Source: Psychromonas sp030397575 (lineage in GTDB: Bacteria; Pseudomonadota; Gammaproteobacteria; Enterobacterales; Psychromonadaceae). Taken from it: a stretch of DNA of 64,000 nt. The position numbers were made by a program, and so were the translations under genes. Location of the stretch: assembly GCF_046250175.1 (NCBI RefSeq), contig NZ_CP176468.1. One strand, 5' to 3'. Below the pieces are notes generated by a model. The model was not told the DNA's origin. It saw only the letters and a program-made list of their open reading frames with translations, and made no database searches. Position 1 is the stretch's first letter. Each line of letters starts with the position of its first letter. Shown here one piece after another: positions 1-8,972 of the stretch.

Positions 1-1
1 A

Positions 2-1090
2 TTACGTGATAAATTCGGTAATACAAAAGTATTAGGTATTCGTGACTGTTCTGTACAACGTAACAACCAGAAAGTAGTTGAAGAATCTGCTTCTACAATG
101 TTGCCTGAAAAACTAGAGCAAGAAGCACTGAAACATACCGCTGCTTTAGCTAACGCGGTTGATTACATGGGCGCAGGTACGGTTGAATTTATTTACGACC
201 TAGATGCAGATGATATCTACTTCATGGAAATGAACACGCGTCTTCAAGTAGAGCATCCAGTAACTGAAGCGACTTCTTGTATTGATATCGTTAAAGCACA
301 ATACGATATTGCATCGGGTGCAGATATTTCTGAGCTAACACCTAAGAAAGAAGGTTACGCAATCGAAGTACGTGTGACTGCTGAGAAAGCAGGTATTGAC
401 TCTGATGGCGTTATGCAACTATTACCACATCCTGGTAAAGTAGTTGAATGCATCATCCCTGAGCAAGATGACGTTGAAGTAATGTCTATGATAGCAACAG
501 GTAAAGAAGTATCACCTTACTATGATAGCTTAGTGGCACAGTTCATTTGTCATGGTAAAGATCGTAACGATACAGTTAAGAAACTATTAGCTTTCTTAGA
601 TAAAGTAAGTATTAAAGGGATCGCAACAAACATTCCATTATTACAACGTATCCTGAAAGATGAAACGTTCTTAAACGGTAACTACGATACAACTTACTTA
701 CCTAAGTTCATGGCGAAACTTGATCAGCAAGTTATGATTGATGAGATGGAAGCTTCTGCTGCATCTGGTCTTGAAGGTGCTGCTGAGTCAATTCAAGTTG
801 ATGGTAGTAACGAGCTGAAAGTAATTGCACAAAGTGCTGGTATCTTCTACCGTGCTTCATCTCCAGCTGAACCTGATTTTGTATTAGAAGGTGATATTGT
901 TGGTATTGAACAAACATTAGGTTTAATGGAAGCAATGAAGATGTTCTCACCAGTAACACTAGGCAGCTTTAACCGTAAAGATGCTGTGTTATATGATGCA
1001 AACACTAAGTTCCGTATTGAGCGTATTATCAATACAAACGGACAACAAGTGTCAAGTGGCGACTTGTTATACATCATAACTCCTCTATAA
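2..1090 (+). CDS. Biotin carboxylase with C-terminal biotinyl domain (5' part outside window)
   Basis: This is the 3' portion of a biotin-dependent carboxylase subunit; the reading frame is open from base 2, so the gene starts before the window. Visible in order are the RDCSVQR motif and the ATP-grasp segment MEMNTRLQVEHPVTE of biotin carboxylases, the biotin carboxylase C-terminal domain, and a biotinyl domain with the EAMKM motif. The lysine codon that would carry biotin is at 938-940. Known family members carboxylate biotin with ATP and bicarbonate and pass the carboxyl group to an acyl-CoA through a separate carboxyltransferase. Having carboxylase and carrier on one chain resembles acyl-CoA carboxylase alpha subunits rather than the separate AccB/AccC pair. 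The acyl substrate cannot be told from this fragment. A terminator follows directly. Confidence 0.88.
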   Translation, partial: LRDKFGNTKVLGIRDCSVQRNNQKVVEESASTMLPEKLEQEALKHTAALANAVDYMGAGTVEFIYDLDADDIYFMEMNTRLQVEHPVTEATSCIDIVKAQYDIASGADISELTPKKEGYAIEVRVTAEKAGIDSDGVMQLLPHPGKVVECIIPEQDDVEVMSMIATGKEVSPYYDSLVAQFICHGKDRNDTVKKLLAFLDKVSIKGIATNIPLLQRILKDETFLNGNYDTTYLPKFMAKLDQQVMIDEMEASAASGLEGAAESIQVDGSNELKVIAQSAGIFYRASSPAEPDFVLEGDIVGIEQTLGLMEAMKMFSPVTLGSFNRKDAVLYDANTKFRIERIINTNGQQVSSGDLLYIITPL

Positions 1091-1112
1091 GCGTTATTGC
1101 CTTAGAGAAACG

Positions 1113-1141
1113 AAAGCCAGTCTATTGACTGGCTTTTTTTT
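1113..1141 (+). terminator. Rho-independent terminator after the carboxylase gene
   Basis: A 10-bp perfect stem (AAAGCCAGTC, loop TATT, GACTGGCTTT) is followed by a T run. It lies 23 bp after the carboxylase stop codon and separates that gene from the signalling gene downstream. Confidence 0.9.
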
Positions 1142-1186
1142 GCTTTGAATAAAGTATATGATAGTTCGATTAGCATTTGTTTTTAT

Positions 1187-4100
1187 ATGGAAATTACCTT
1201 GTCTACGTTTTTAAAGTTTACCCTCCGAAAGACTATAGTTAAATGCTATATATTGTTGTCATGTTTTATCTCTCTCCAGGTTTTATCTGCTGAAGTTTTA
1301 GTACTTCATTCTGAATATCAAGGCGATCTAGAAACTCGTGAAATACAGAAGGGGATCGAGCAAAAATTTACCGATAGTAACATCTCTTTATATGTTTCCT
1401 ATTTAGACAGTAATCAACTAATGTCTGATCAAGCCTTAATTCGCCAAGTAGATTTTTTATCAAGAAAGTTTGATATCAAGAGTTTTGATGCAGTTATTGT
1501 AAGTGGTGAAAATGCATTAAAATTGGTAAGACAATATGGGCAAAGGTTATTTGCCAATATTCCTGTTATTTTCACTGGCACCAAGTTAAAACAGAATCGC
1601 TTAACTGAGTTTACTCATGCAATATCAGCTGTCATAGAGCCAGAAAATATTGTTGAAACCGTTGCTCTCGGATTAAAGCTATTTCCGAATACCATTGATG
1701 TTTATATTGTCACGGGTAGTGCAGAGAATAGCCAATTAAATGAAAGTGAGCGTGAGCTATTATCAGACTTTAACCAACAAAGTATTTTCATTTTAAACAA
1801 TGAGACTCCCTCTTCTTTGAAGAAAACTATTAGTCAAGCACCTAGTAACTCCTTGTTAGTCTTTAGTGACTTCTCAAAAGATAGTGGCGGGTTAAGTTTA
1901 AACCGTACAGATGTCCTCAAATCTCTGACCGCTATTGCTAGAATTCCTTTATTTGTTATTCATCAGCATGACTTAATGGAAGGAGTATTAGGCGGCGTAG
2001 TAACCAGTGGCTTTTCTCAAGGTGAAGCAGCTGCAGATAAAGTATTAACTTTACTTCAGGGGGTTGCAGTAGAAGATTTACCAACGGAAGTCAGTTTAAG
2101 TAATAAGCATCTAATACAATATGCTGAGTTATTAAGGTGGGGGCTAAAAGGTAACGATTTACCAAGTGGTTATGAAATCATTAATGAGCCTATACAACAA
2201 AATGAAACTGATTTTAGCATCATTATCTTATCTGCCATTTTGTTTATTTTAGGTTTAATCACCATTTGGATATGGCGCAAATATACGAACTTAGTCAACA
2301 CCACAACCTCGCTTAAAGCACAACATGAGCGAGTGAATAATATCTTTAATGTCTCCTATGATTTTATTTTTATTCTAGATCTGGTTGGCGAAATAAAAAT
2401 AGCTAACCAAACAGCATTAGACTTCATTAACATGGATGAAAATGACATCAATGGAGAGATCCTATGGGAAACTCCGTGGTGGCAACATGACGCGGCGAGC
2501 AAGAAAAAACTAAAGTCTGCAATGGGTCAAGCAAGAGTTGGTAAAACCGCACGTTTTGAATGTCGTTTAATCGATAAAAATCATCATAGTAATGCCTTTG
2601 ATGTTTTCATACAGCCGGTAAAAAATGAGCGTAGTGTCAATAACCCTCGTCACGAAATTACCTCTATCATTGTTGAAGCAAGGGACATAAGTTCCATCAA
2701 AGCCGTTGAAGAAGAGATTCAAAAAGCCAATAAACGTTCTAACCTATTGTTGGATGAAAGTCCTTCCATGCTATTAATGTTAAACGTTCAGGGCTTGATT
2801 CTTTCATGTAATAAATTTGGTTGTAACTTATTAGGTTACGGTGACGGAGAGTTAGTTGGGCGTAATTTAGTCACCCTTTATTCTCAGTTAATTAATATCG
2901 ATGATTTAAAAAATTATTTAGCAGAATGTGCCGATCAAGAAGATATGTTACGTACTCGCGAAATATCCTACTCTACTAAAAATGGTAGAAAAGTATGGAT
3001 TAACGAAAGAGTGCGTAAAATAGAAGGCCACGATCAATACTTTTTAGTTTGTGAAAATATCACCGAGCGTTATGAGCTATCGAAAGAGTTAAATTATCGT
3101 GCTTCTCATGATTATTTAACCGGATTAAAAAATAGATTATTTTTTGAAAGCCAGTTAGAGAAAAACTTAGATGAAGTAAAACAGCACCACACACCATGTT
3201 GTTTAATGTATCTTGATATGGATAAATTTAAAATCATCAATGATACCTGTGGGCATCATGCTGGTGATGAAGTCTTACGTCAAATTTCTACCATCTTGAC
3301 GGAGAGTGTTTCTGCAAGAGCAATGGTGGCAAGGTTAGGTGGAGATGAGTTTGCTATTATTTTACCTAATGCAGAGCTTGACGAGGCACAAAAAACAGCT
3401 GAGAGCATTATTTCAGCCATTGCTAAGCATTATTTCCTATGGGAAGGGCATCACTTCTCCTTAGGGGTTAGTATTGGTTTAACTGAGTTATCACACTTCT
3501 ATCGTGATGGGGTTCATGCCTTAAATTGTGTAGACAGTGCTTGCTACACAGCAAAGCAATCAGGCCGTAATCGTATTCATATTTATGAAGAGGATATCCA
3601 AGAAGAACTGCGCCGTGAAGAGGTGGTGTGGGTCAATAAAGTACAAGATGCTTTACGTGATGAAACGCGTTTTTGTTTATATGCACAAGTAATTAAGCCA
3701 GTTAATGGTGATGAAAACTACCTGCATTATGAAATATTAACACGCATGATTGATGAGAACGGTGAGCTTGCGCCGCCTGCTAAGTTTATTCCTATCGCTG
3801 AAAGCTATAACTTAGCGGACAAGATAGACATGATCATCATTACTAAAACATTAAACTGGCTGAAAAATCATCCAGAGCATGTTTTACAGTTAAATATGTG
3901 TTCCATTAATTTATCTGGACAATCCTTAGGTGACCCACAATTTATTGATGATTTAGTAGAGCTACTCATGCACTCTTCTCTGCCTTTAGAAAAATTATGT
4001 TTTGAGATCACTGAAACCGTCGCCATTGGTAATTTTACTAATGCCTCTAAACTGATTAACTCTTTAAAACAACTGGGTTGCCAATTAGCTTTAGATGACT

Positions 4101-4405
4101 TTGGAACTGGGTTATCGTCATTCGGTTATTTAAAGCGTCTTAATGTCGATTACTTAAAAATTGATGGTGTCTTTGTTAAAGACATGGCCACTGACGAGCA
4201 AGACTTTGGTATCGTTAAAACGATCCATGAATTAAGCCATCTGTTTGGTAAAAAAACCATCGCAGAGTATGTAGAAAACGAAGCGATAATTGAAAAGTTA
4301 AATGAAATTGGTGTCGATTTTGCGCAAGGATATCACTTAGGCAAACCCATGCCGATCGATATGATGGCATTATTATCTACTTCATTAACCGAGGATGATA
4401 TGTAA
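1187..4405 (+). CDS. Periplasmic-sensor PAS/GGDEF/EAL cyclic-di-GMP protein
   Basis: A predicted inner-membrane protein of about 1072 aa that should make and/or break cyclic di-GMP in response to a periplasmic signal. In order: a hydrophobic signal segment (about residues 15-35); a periplasmic ABC-substrate-binding-like domain (about 40-330); one membrane helix near 345-365 (SIIILSAILFILGLITIW); two PAS domains; a GGDEF domain with intact GGDEF (3338-3352); and an EAL domain. The EAL motif reads EIL (glutamate codon 3731-3733), but DDFGTG, LKIDG and the AEYVE glutamate are kept, so phosphodiesterase activity is plausible. The open frame extends up to a TTG at 1145 inside the preceding terminator, so the ATG at 1187 is preferred, although its ribosome site is weak. 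The stop overlaps the rsmJ start by one base. The ligand is unknown. Confidence 0.85.
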   Translation: MEITLSTFLKFTLRKTIVKCYILLSCFISLQVLSAEVLVLHSEYQGDLETREIQKGIEQKFTDSNISLYVSYLDSNQLMSDQALIRQVDFLSRKFDIKSFDAVIVSGENALKLVRQYGQRLFANIPVIFTGTKLKQNRLTEFTHAISAVIEPENIVETVALGLKLFPNTIDVYIVTGSAENSQLNESERELLSDFNQQSIFILNNETPSSLKKTISQAPSNSLLVFSDFSKDSGGLSLNRTDVLKSLTAIARIPLFVIHQHDLMEGVLGGVVTSGFSQGEAAADKVLTLLQGVAVEDLPTEVSLSNKHLIQYAELLRWGLKGNDLPSGYEIINEPIQQNETDFSIIILSAILFILGLITIWIWRKYTNLVNTTTSLKAQHERVNNIFNVSYDFIFILDLVGEIKIANQTALDFINMDENDINGEILWETPWWQHDAASKKKLKSAMGQARVGKTARFECRLIDKNHHSNAFDVFIQPVKNERSVNNPRHEITSIIVEARDISSIKAVEEEIQKANKRSNLLLDESPSMLLMLNVQGLILSCNKFGCNLLGYGDGELVGRNLVTLYSQLINIDDLKNYLAECADQEDMLRTREISYSTKNGRKVWINERVRKIEGHDQYFLVCENITERYELSKELNYRASHDYLTGLKNRLFFESQLEKNLDEVKQHHTPCCLMYLDMDKFKIINDTCGHHAGDEVLRQISTILTESVSARAMVARLGGDEFAIILPNAELDEAQKTAESIISAIAKHYFLWEGHHFSLGVSIGLTELSHFYRDGVHALNCVDSACYTAKQSGRNRIHIYEEDIQEELRREEVVWVNKVQDALRDETRFCLYAQVIKPVNGDENYLHYEILTRMIDENGELAPPAKFIPIAESYNLADKIDMIIITKTLNWLKNHPEHVLQLNMCSINLSGQSLGDPQFIDDLVELLMHSSLPLEKLCFEITETVAIGNFTNASKLINSLKQLGCQLALDDFGTGLSSFGYLKRLNVDYLKIDGVFVKDMATDEQDFGIVKTIHELSHLFGKKTIAEYVENEAIIEKLNEIGVDFAQGYHLGKPMPIDMMALLSTSLTEDDM

Positions 4406-5157
4406 TGGATATCGCATTAATTTGTAATGAAAATATTTTAGCGCCTAAAGCAAAAAAATTACGTGAAAAATGGGGCTTTGTTGCACAAAAAAGTGAACAG
4501 TTTCAATTACGCCTGTTACCAGAATATTTAGCCTTAGAGCAATTAGATGATAAACAACAAGGGCTGGTTTTTGTTGATTTCGCTTCTGGTGCTGTAGCCC
4601 ATCGTCGAAAGTTTGGTGGTGGCAAAGGGCAGTCAATTGCTAAAGCGGTTGGTATGAAAGCAGGTGTTCAATTACATGTGATTGATGCAACAGCAGGGTT
4701 AGGAAGAGATGCCTTTGTATTAGCCTCACTAGGCTGTAACGTGGATATGGTTGAACGTTCACCCGTTGCCGCTGCATTATTAGAAGATGGCCTTGAGCGT
4801 GCCTATTTGGATGCAGAGATAGGCGATTGGATGCAACAACGTATGCGTTTAACGCATGCCAGTGGTTACGATTATTTACAACACCACCAAGCAGACGTGG
4901 TTTATTTAGATCCCATGTTCCCGCATAAAAAGAAATCCGCATTAGTAAAAAAAGAGATGCGTGTATTCCAAGGCGTTGTGGGCGCAGATCTCGATGCAGA
5001 TGATTTATTGGACGTAGCATTAAATGCGGCTAAATATAGAGTGGTAGTAAAGCGCCCCGATTACGCGCCATTCCTAAACGATAAAAAGCCTTCCATGAGC
5101 ATTAAAACAAAGAAAAACAGATTTGACGTATACGTCAAAAAAGCTATTGGTGCTTAA
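4405..5157 (+). CDS. rsmJ: 16S rRNA (guanine(1516)-N(2))-methyltransferase RsmJ
   Basis: RsmJ methylates G1516 of 16S rRNA using S-adenosylmethionine. The 250-aa length and the sequence match the family across the whole chain: the FGGGKGQ segment, the SAM-binding DATAGLGRDAFVLASLG, the DPMFPHKKKSA motif and the C-terminal NRFDVYVKK tail. It is probably translationally coupled to the upstream gene (TAATG overlap). The last 16 codons are intact and contain the protospacer recognised by the transposon inserted 31 bp past the stop codon, so insertion leaves the gene functional. rsmJ is one of the known attachment genes of type I-F3 CRISPR-associated transposons. Confidence 0.95.
   Translation: MDIALICNENILAPKAKKLREKWGFVAQKSEQFQLRLLPEYLALEQLDDKQQGLVFVDFASGAVAHRRKFGGGKGQSIAKAVGMKAGVQLHVIDATAGLGRDAFVLASLGCNVDMVERSPVAAALLEDGLERAYLDAEIGDWMQQRMRLTHASGYDYLQHHQADVVYLDPMFPHKKKSALVKKEMRVFQGVVGADLDADDLLDVALNAAKYRVVVKRPDYAPFLNDKKPSMSIKTKKNRFDVYVKKAIGA
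5110..5141 (+). other. Protospacer in rsmJ for the transposon's homing guide
   Basis: These 32 bases at the rsmJ 3' end align without gaps to the second CRISPR spacer (35730-35761) with 22 identities. Eight of the ten mismatches are at third codon positions; the others are the first base of an AGA/CGT arginine pair and base 31. Only one mismatch (position 3) lies in the first eight bases. The flanking dinucleotide at 5108-5109 is CA, compatible with a relaxed CN PAM but not with canonical CC. The transposon end begins at 5189, leaving 47 bp between, the spacing expected for I-F3 insertion. Confidence 0.88.
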
Positions 5158-5183
5158 CCTAGGAAGCTATTCCATATAGATAT

Positions 5184-5188
5184 TTGTT
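5184..5188. repeat. Target-site duplication, rsmJ-side copy
   Basis: TTGTT directly precedes the TGTCGC terminus at 5189. The same five bases follow the opposite terminus at 36009-36013. Five bases is the duplication length made by Tn7-family transposition. Confidence 0.92.
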
Positions 5189-5339
5189 TGTCGCTACAAC
5201 CATACTTTGACATAAAACAACCATACTTTGACAATTTTAAACCATACATTGACATAAAAAATAATAATGTAATTAAACTACAAAAAAATAGGTTTATAAA
5301 TCAATGGATTATTGTGAATCACAATCATAGTCTGACAAA
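5189..5339 (+). repeat. Transposon right end with four TnsB-type binding sites
   Basis: The terminus TGTCGCT is followed by three closely packed direct copies of a 19-bp site (ACAACCATACTTTGACATA at 5196-5214, then 5217-5235 and 5238-5256) and a fourth diverged copy at 5321-5339. Compact sites next to tnsA and the attachment gene match the Tn7 right-end convention. This sequence also lies upstream of tnsA, so TnsB could autoregulate the operon, as is known for Tn7-like ends; that is an inference. Confidence 0.88.
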
Positions 5340-5398
5340 TTGTTTTATTTTTAAACTAGTATATACTTTATTGTACAAAAAATAATCAGGTTTGTTTT

Positions 5399-6028
5399 AT
5401 GTATATACGAAATTTACGTAAGCCTTCACCGAATAAAAATGTATTTAAATTTGCTAGTACAAAAATTAGTGATGTGATTATGTGTGAAAGTACACTGGAG
5501 TTCGATGCCTGTTTTCATCATGAATATAATGATGCAATTAAAAGTTATGGAAGCCAACCTCAAGGCTTTAAATATCAATTTAGAGGGAAAACACTTCCTT
5601 ACACTCCAGATACACTAATTGAATATTTTGATGGTGTAGAAATATTTCATGAATACAAACCATACAGTAAAATTTCATCTCCTATATTCAGAGAGAAATT
5701 TGTAGCTAGAAGAGAAGCTTCATTGGCATTGGGATGTGATCTTATTTTAGTTACAGATAAACAAATCCGTGTTAATCCTGTTTTGAATAACTTAAAACTT
5801 TTACATCGTTATTCTGGTATTTATGGGGTAAGTGCTATCCAAAAAGAGTTGCTTAAAACAATAAAAAATTCAGGTGTGGTAAAGCTTAACGACATATCTT
5901 CGGAATTTAACTTATCAACAGGTGAGGCCCGATCTTTCCTTTATGCTTTGCTTCATAAAGGTTTTTTAAAAGCAGATTTAAACAATGATGATTTAACTAA
6001 TAATCCTAAGTTATGGTTTTCAGTATGA
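5399..6028 (+). CDS. tnsA: Transposon endonuclease TnsA
   Basis: TnsA cuts the 5' strands at the transposon ends, giving cut-and-paste transposition together with TnsB. The 209-aa chain has the PD-(D/E)xK-type core: glutamates in CESTLEF (about residues 30-34), D71 in YTPD, and E85-Y86-K87 in HEYKP. A winged-helix-like C-terminal region (about 140-205) would contact TnsC. It is the first gene of the tnsABC operon, and its last bases overlap tnsB (ATGA). A frameshifted, truncated relative lies at 36216-36537. Confidence 0.93.
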   Translation: MYIRNLRKPSPNKNVFKFASTKISDVIMCESTLEFDACFHHEYNDAIKSYGSQPQGFKYQFRGKTLPYTPDTLIEYFDGVEIFHEYKPYSKISSPIFREKFVARREASLALGCDLILVTDKQIRVNPVLNNLKLLHRYSGIYGVSAIQKELLKTIKNSGVVKLNDISSEFNLSTGEARSFLYALLHKGFLKADLNNDDLTNNPKLWFSV

Positions 6029-7881
6029 GTGATTTTTTTGATGAATTTTCGGAAGAGTTAATACCCATCAAGCCCGATACCCCACCTCAGTATATTAAAT
6101 TAGAAGATGCAAACCTGGTTAAAAGAGATTTAGATACCTTTTCTAATTTCTTGAAAGATAAAGCGTTTGATAAATATAAGCTTATAAGCATCATAGACAA
6201 ACAAAATCCTGGCGGATGGACTCAAAAAAATATAGATCCAATATTGGATAAGTTATTTGTTAAAGACAATTCAATAAGGCCTAATTGGCGGACGGTTGTT
6301 CGCTGGCGTAAAAAATATATAGAAAGTGATGGCGATGTTGCTTCATTGGTCGCTGGAAATCATAAAATGGGCAACAGAACAAAACGTGTAGATGGTGATA
6401 GCTCGTTTTTTAATAAAGCGTTAGAGCGCTTTCTAGATGCCAAAAGACCTAAAATATCTATAGCTTACCAATATTATAAAGATCTTATTATTATTGCGAA
6501 TGAAAATATTGTTGATGGAAAAATTCCAACTGTTTCTTATAACGCGTTTAATAAACGAATTAAATCACTTCCCCCTTATCCGACAGCCATTGCTCGACAT
6601 GGTAAATTCAAAGCTGATCAATGGTTTGCTTATTGCTCATCTCATATACCGCCTACACGTATATTAGAGCGGGTAGAAATAGATCATACTCCACTTGATT
6701 TGATTTTACTGGATGATGAGTTAATGATTCCGATTGGGCGACCTTACTTAACATTAGTCGTTGATGTGTTTAGTAGCTGTGTTTTAGGGTTTCACCTAAG
6801 CTATAAAGCGCCATCTTATGTGTCTGCAGCAAAGGCTATTTCACATGCAATCAAACCAAAAAAATTAGACCACTTAAATATTAAGCTGCAAAATGAATGG
6901 CCCTGCTATGGAAAATTTGAAAGCTTAGTTGTAGATAACGGAGCAGAGTTTTGGTCAAAAAGCCTAGAGCATGCATGTCAAGCTACAGGCATCAATATTC
7001 AATACAACCCTGTGCGTAAACCCTGGTTAAAACCTTTTGTTGAAAGGTTTTTTGGAATGATTAATCAATACTTTTTATCTGAGTTACCCGGTAAGACTTT
7101 TTCAAATATTCTTGAAAAAGAAGAATATAATCCAAAGAAAGATGCAATTATGAGGTTTTCAACGTTTGTTGAAGAGTTTCATCGTTGGGTTGTTGATATT
7201 TACCATCAAGACAGTGATTCCCGAGATACTCGTATTCCTATCAAGCAATGGAGAAGAGGCTTTGAAATCTATCCTCCCCTCAAAATGAGTGAACAAGACG
7301 AAGAGCGTTTTAATGTGTTGATGTATATTTCTGATGAACGAACGTTAACGAGAAATGGATTTAAATTCGAAGAGTTAATGTATGACTCAACAGCATTAGC
7401 TGATTATCGTAAGCGATATCCGCAAACTAAAAACTCAGTTAAAAAGCTTATTAAGGTTGATCCAGATGATATTTCAAAAATTAATGTTTATCTTGAAGAG
7501 TTAGATGGTTATCTTGAAGTCCCCTGTACAGATGCCTCTGGGTATGCTGAAGGGCTTAGCCTATACGAGCATAAAATAATAAAAAAAATAAATCGTGAAA
7601 TAATTAGAGAGGGCAAAGATGTTTTAGGTTTAGCTAAAGCTAGAATGGCAACTTATGATCGAATACAGCAAGAACAAGAAATTTTTAAAAACTCCAAAAG
7701 CAAGCGTAAAATTTCTGCTGCGAAAAAACAGGCTCAATTAGCTGATATTAGTAATACAGGAAAGGGAACCATTAATATAAAAGGCGATAAAAAAAGGATC
7801 GAAGTACTTGATAAGCAAATTATCAGTACGGGTAATATCTTGGATAGTTGGGATGATGATGAAGATTTAGAGGCTTTTTAA
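6025..7881 (+). CDS. tnsB: Transposase TnsB (DDE/rve integrase superfamily)
   Basis: TnsB binds the 19-bp sites at both transposon ends and performs 3'-end cleavage and strand transfer. The DDE residues are visible in EIDHTPLD, SLVVDNGAEFW and KPFVERFFGMINQYF. An N-terminal HTH region precedes the catalytic domain, and a basic, lysine-rich C-terminal tail would recruit TnsC. I chose the ATG at 6025, overlapping the tnsA stop as ATGA, over the in-frame ATG at 6013 inside tnsA. This gives 618 aa, near the usual family length. The stop overlaps the tnsC start by one base, which indicates a coupled operon. Confidence 0.94.
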   Translation: MSDFFDEFSEELIPIKPDTPPQYIKLEDANLVKRDLDTFSNFLKDKAFDKYKLISIIDKQNPGGWTQKNIDPILDKLFVKDNSIRPNWRTVVRWRKKYIESDGDVASLVAGNHKMGNRTKRVDGDSSFFNKALERFLDAKRPKISIAYQYYKDLIIIANENIVDGKIPTVSYNAFNKRIKSLPPYPTAIARHGKFKADQWFAYCSSHIPPTRILERVEIDHTPLDLILLDDELMIPIGRPYLTLVVDVFSSCVLGFHLSYKAPSYVSAAKAISHAIKPKKLDHLNIKLQNEWPCYGKFESLVVDNGAEFWSKSLEHACQATGINIQYNPVRKPWLKPFVERFFGMINQYFLSELPGKTFSNILEKEEYNPKKDAIMRFSTFVEEFHRWVVDIYHQDSDSRDTRIPIKQWRRGFEIYPPLKMSEQDEERFNVLMYISDERTLTRNGFKFEELMYDSTALADYRKRYPQTKNSVKKLIKVDPDDISKINVYLEELDGYLEVPCTDASGYAEGLSLYEHKIIKKINREIIREGKDVLGLAKARMATYDRIQQEQEIFKNSKSKRKISAAKKQAQLADISNTGKGTINIKGDKKRIEVLDKQIISTGNILDSWDDDEDLEAF

Positions 7882-8972
7882 TGAATGAGTTAACTGAATC
7901 TCAGCTTGAACAGTTGCGTATATTTGGTGATTGTATTGTTATTCACCCTCAAATTCAGGTGATTTTAAATGACTTTGATGAGTTAAGATTAAATCGTAAA
8001 TTTCAATCAGATCAACAATGTATGTTATTAACAGGAGATACAGGTGTTGGGAAAACTCATATAATTAAACATTATAAAAAAAGAGTCTTAGCGACTCAAA
8101 ATTATAGTCGAGGGACTATGCCAATCTTGGTGAGTCGAATATCAAATGGAAAAGGATTGGATGCAACATTAATTCAGATACTCATTGATCTTGAACTGTT
8201 TGGCAGTAGTCAAAGAAAAAAGCGTGGATATCAAACGGATTTAACGGGAAAGGTAATAAAAAGTTTAATACGGGCTAAAGTTGAGTTGCTAATTCTAAAT
8301 GAATTTCAAGAGTTATTAGAGTTCAAAAACTTTAGAGATCGGCAAGATGTTGCTAATACATTAAAGCGCATTAGCGAAGAAGCTAAAGTGCCAATTGTAT
8401 TAGTAGGGATGCCTTGGGCGGATAAAATAGCAGAAGAGCCACAATGGTCATCCCGTTTGTTTCGCAGAAGAAAGCTTGAGTACTTTAACCTTCTAAAAGA
8501 TCATAAATACTACCGTGAATACCTGATGGGGTTAGCAAAACATATGCCCTTTAATGAACCGCCTAAACTTGGAGGTAAGCATACTGCCGTTGCTCTGTTT
8601 GCTGTCTGTAGAGGTGAAAATAGAAAGTTAAAGCATTTTCTTATAGAATCTCTAAAGTTAGCATTAAGTTATGGAGAGTTTCTTGAAACAAAACACTTTA
8701 TAGAAGCTTATGATAAACTTTATTTATTAAAGCAAAAGGTTTCTAGCGATAAATCGGCGGATAAAAAAAATAAAAAGAACTCCGCTGATATAGAAAATAA
8801 CAATGATCCAGTCAAAACAATGAACCCTTTTGAGCAAAACGTAGAGGATATCGAGATATCTCAAGTTATTCAACATTCTAAGTACAATCCAAATGCAATG
8901 GATCCTGAAGATATGTTAACAGAAAGAATTTTTTCTCAATCGAAAACGTTGGCTCAACTTTTATCTAAGTGA
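7881..8972 (+). CDS. tnsC: Transposition regulator ATPase TnsC
   Basis: TnsC is the AAA+ ATPase that links the target-recognition complex (here TniQ-Cascade) to the TnsA/TnsB transposase. The 363-aa chain has Walker A GDTGVGKT (about residues 52-59) and a Walker B-like strand ELLILNEFQELLE, followed by the sensor region RISEEAKVPIVLVGMPW. The C-terminal 80 residues are charged and low in complexity, which fits a flexible TnsA/TnsB-contacting tail. It starts on the tnsB stop (TAATG). No tnsD or tnsE follows; cargo begins about 750 bp downstream. Confidence 0.93.
   Translation: MNELTESQLEQLRIFGDCIVIHPQIQVILNDFDELRLNRKFQSDQQCMLLTGDTGVGKTHIIKHYKKRVLATQNYSRGTMPILVSRISNGKGLDATLIQILIDLELFGSSQRKKRGYQTDLTGKVIKSLIRAKVELLILNEFQELLEFKNFRDRQDVANTLKRISEEAKVPIVLVGMPWADKIAEEPQWSSRLFRRRKLEYFNLLKDHKYYREYLMGLAKHMPFNEPPKLGGKHTAVALFAVCRGENRKLKHFLIESLKLALSYGEFLETKHFIEAYDKLYLLKQKVSSDKSADKKNKKNSADIENNNDPVKTMNPFEQNVEDIEISQVIQHSKYNPNAMDPEDMLTERIFSQSKTLAQLLSK

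Noticed and set aside
847..1077. Antisense frames opposite the carboxylase, rsmJ, ietS and permease genes
   Set aside because: They lie fully inside well-supported genes on the other strand and show no domain, start signal or independent support.
5188..5385. A 65-codon frame across the transposon right end
   Set aside because: It is made by the repeated TnsB-type sites and has no ribosome site or protein-like composition.
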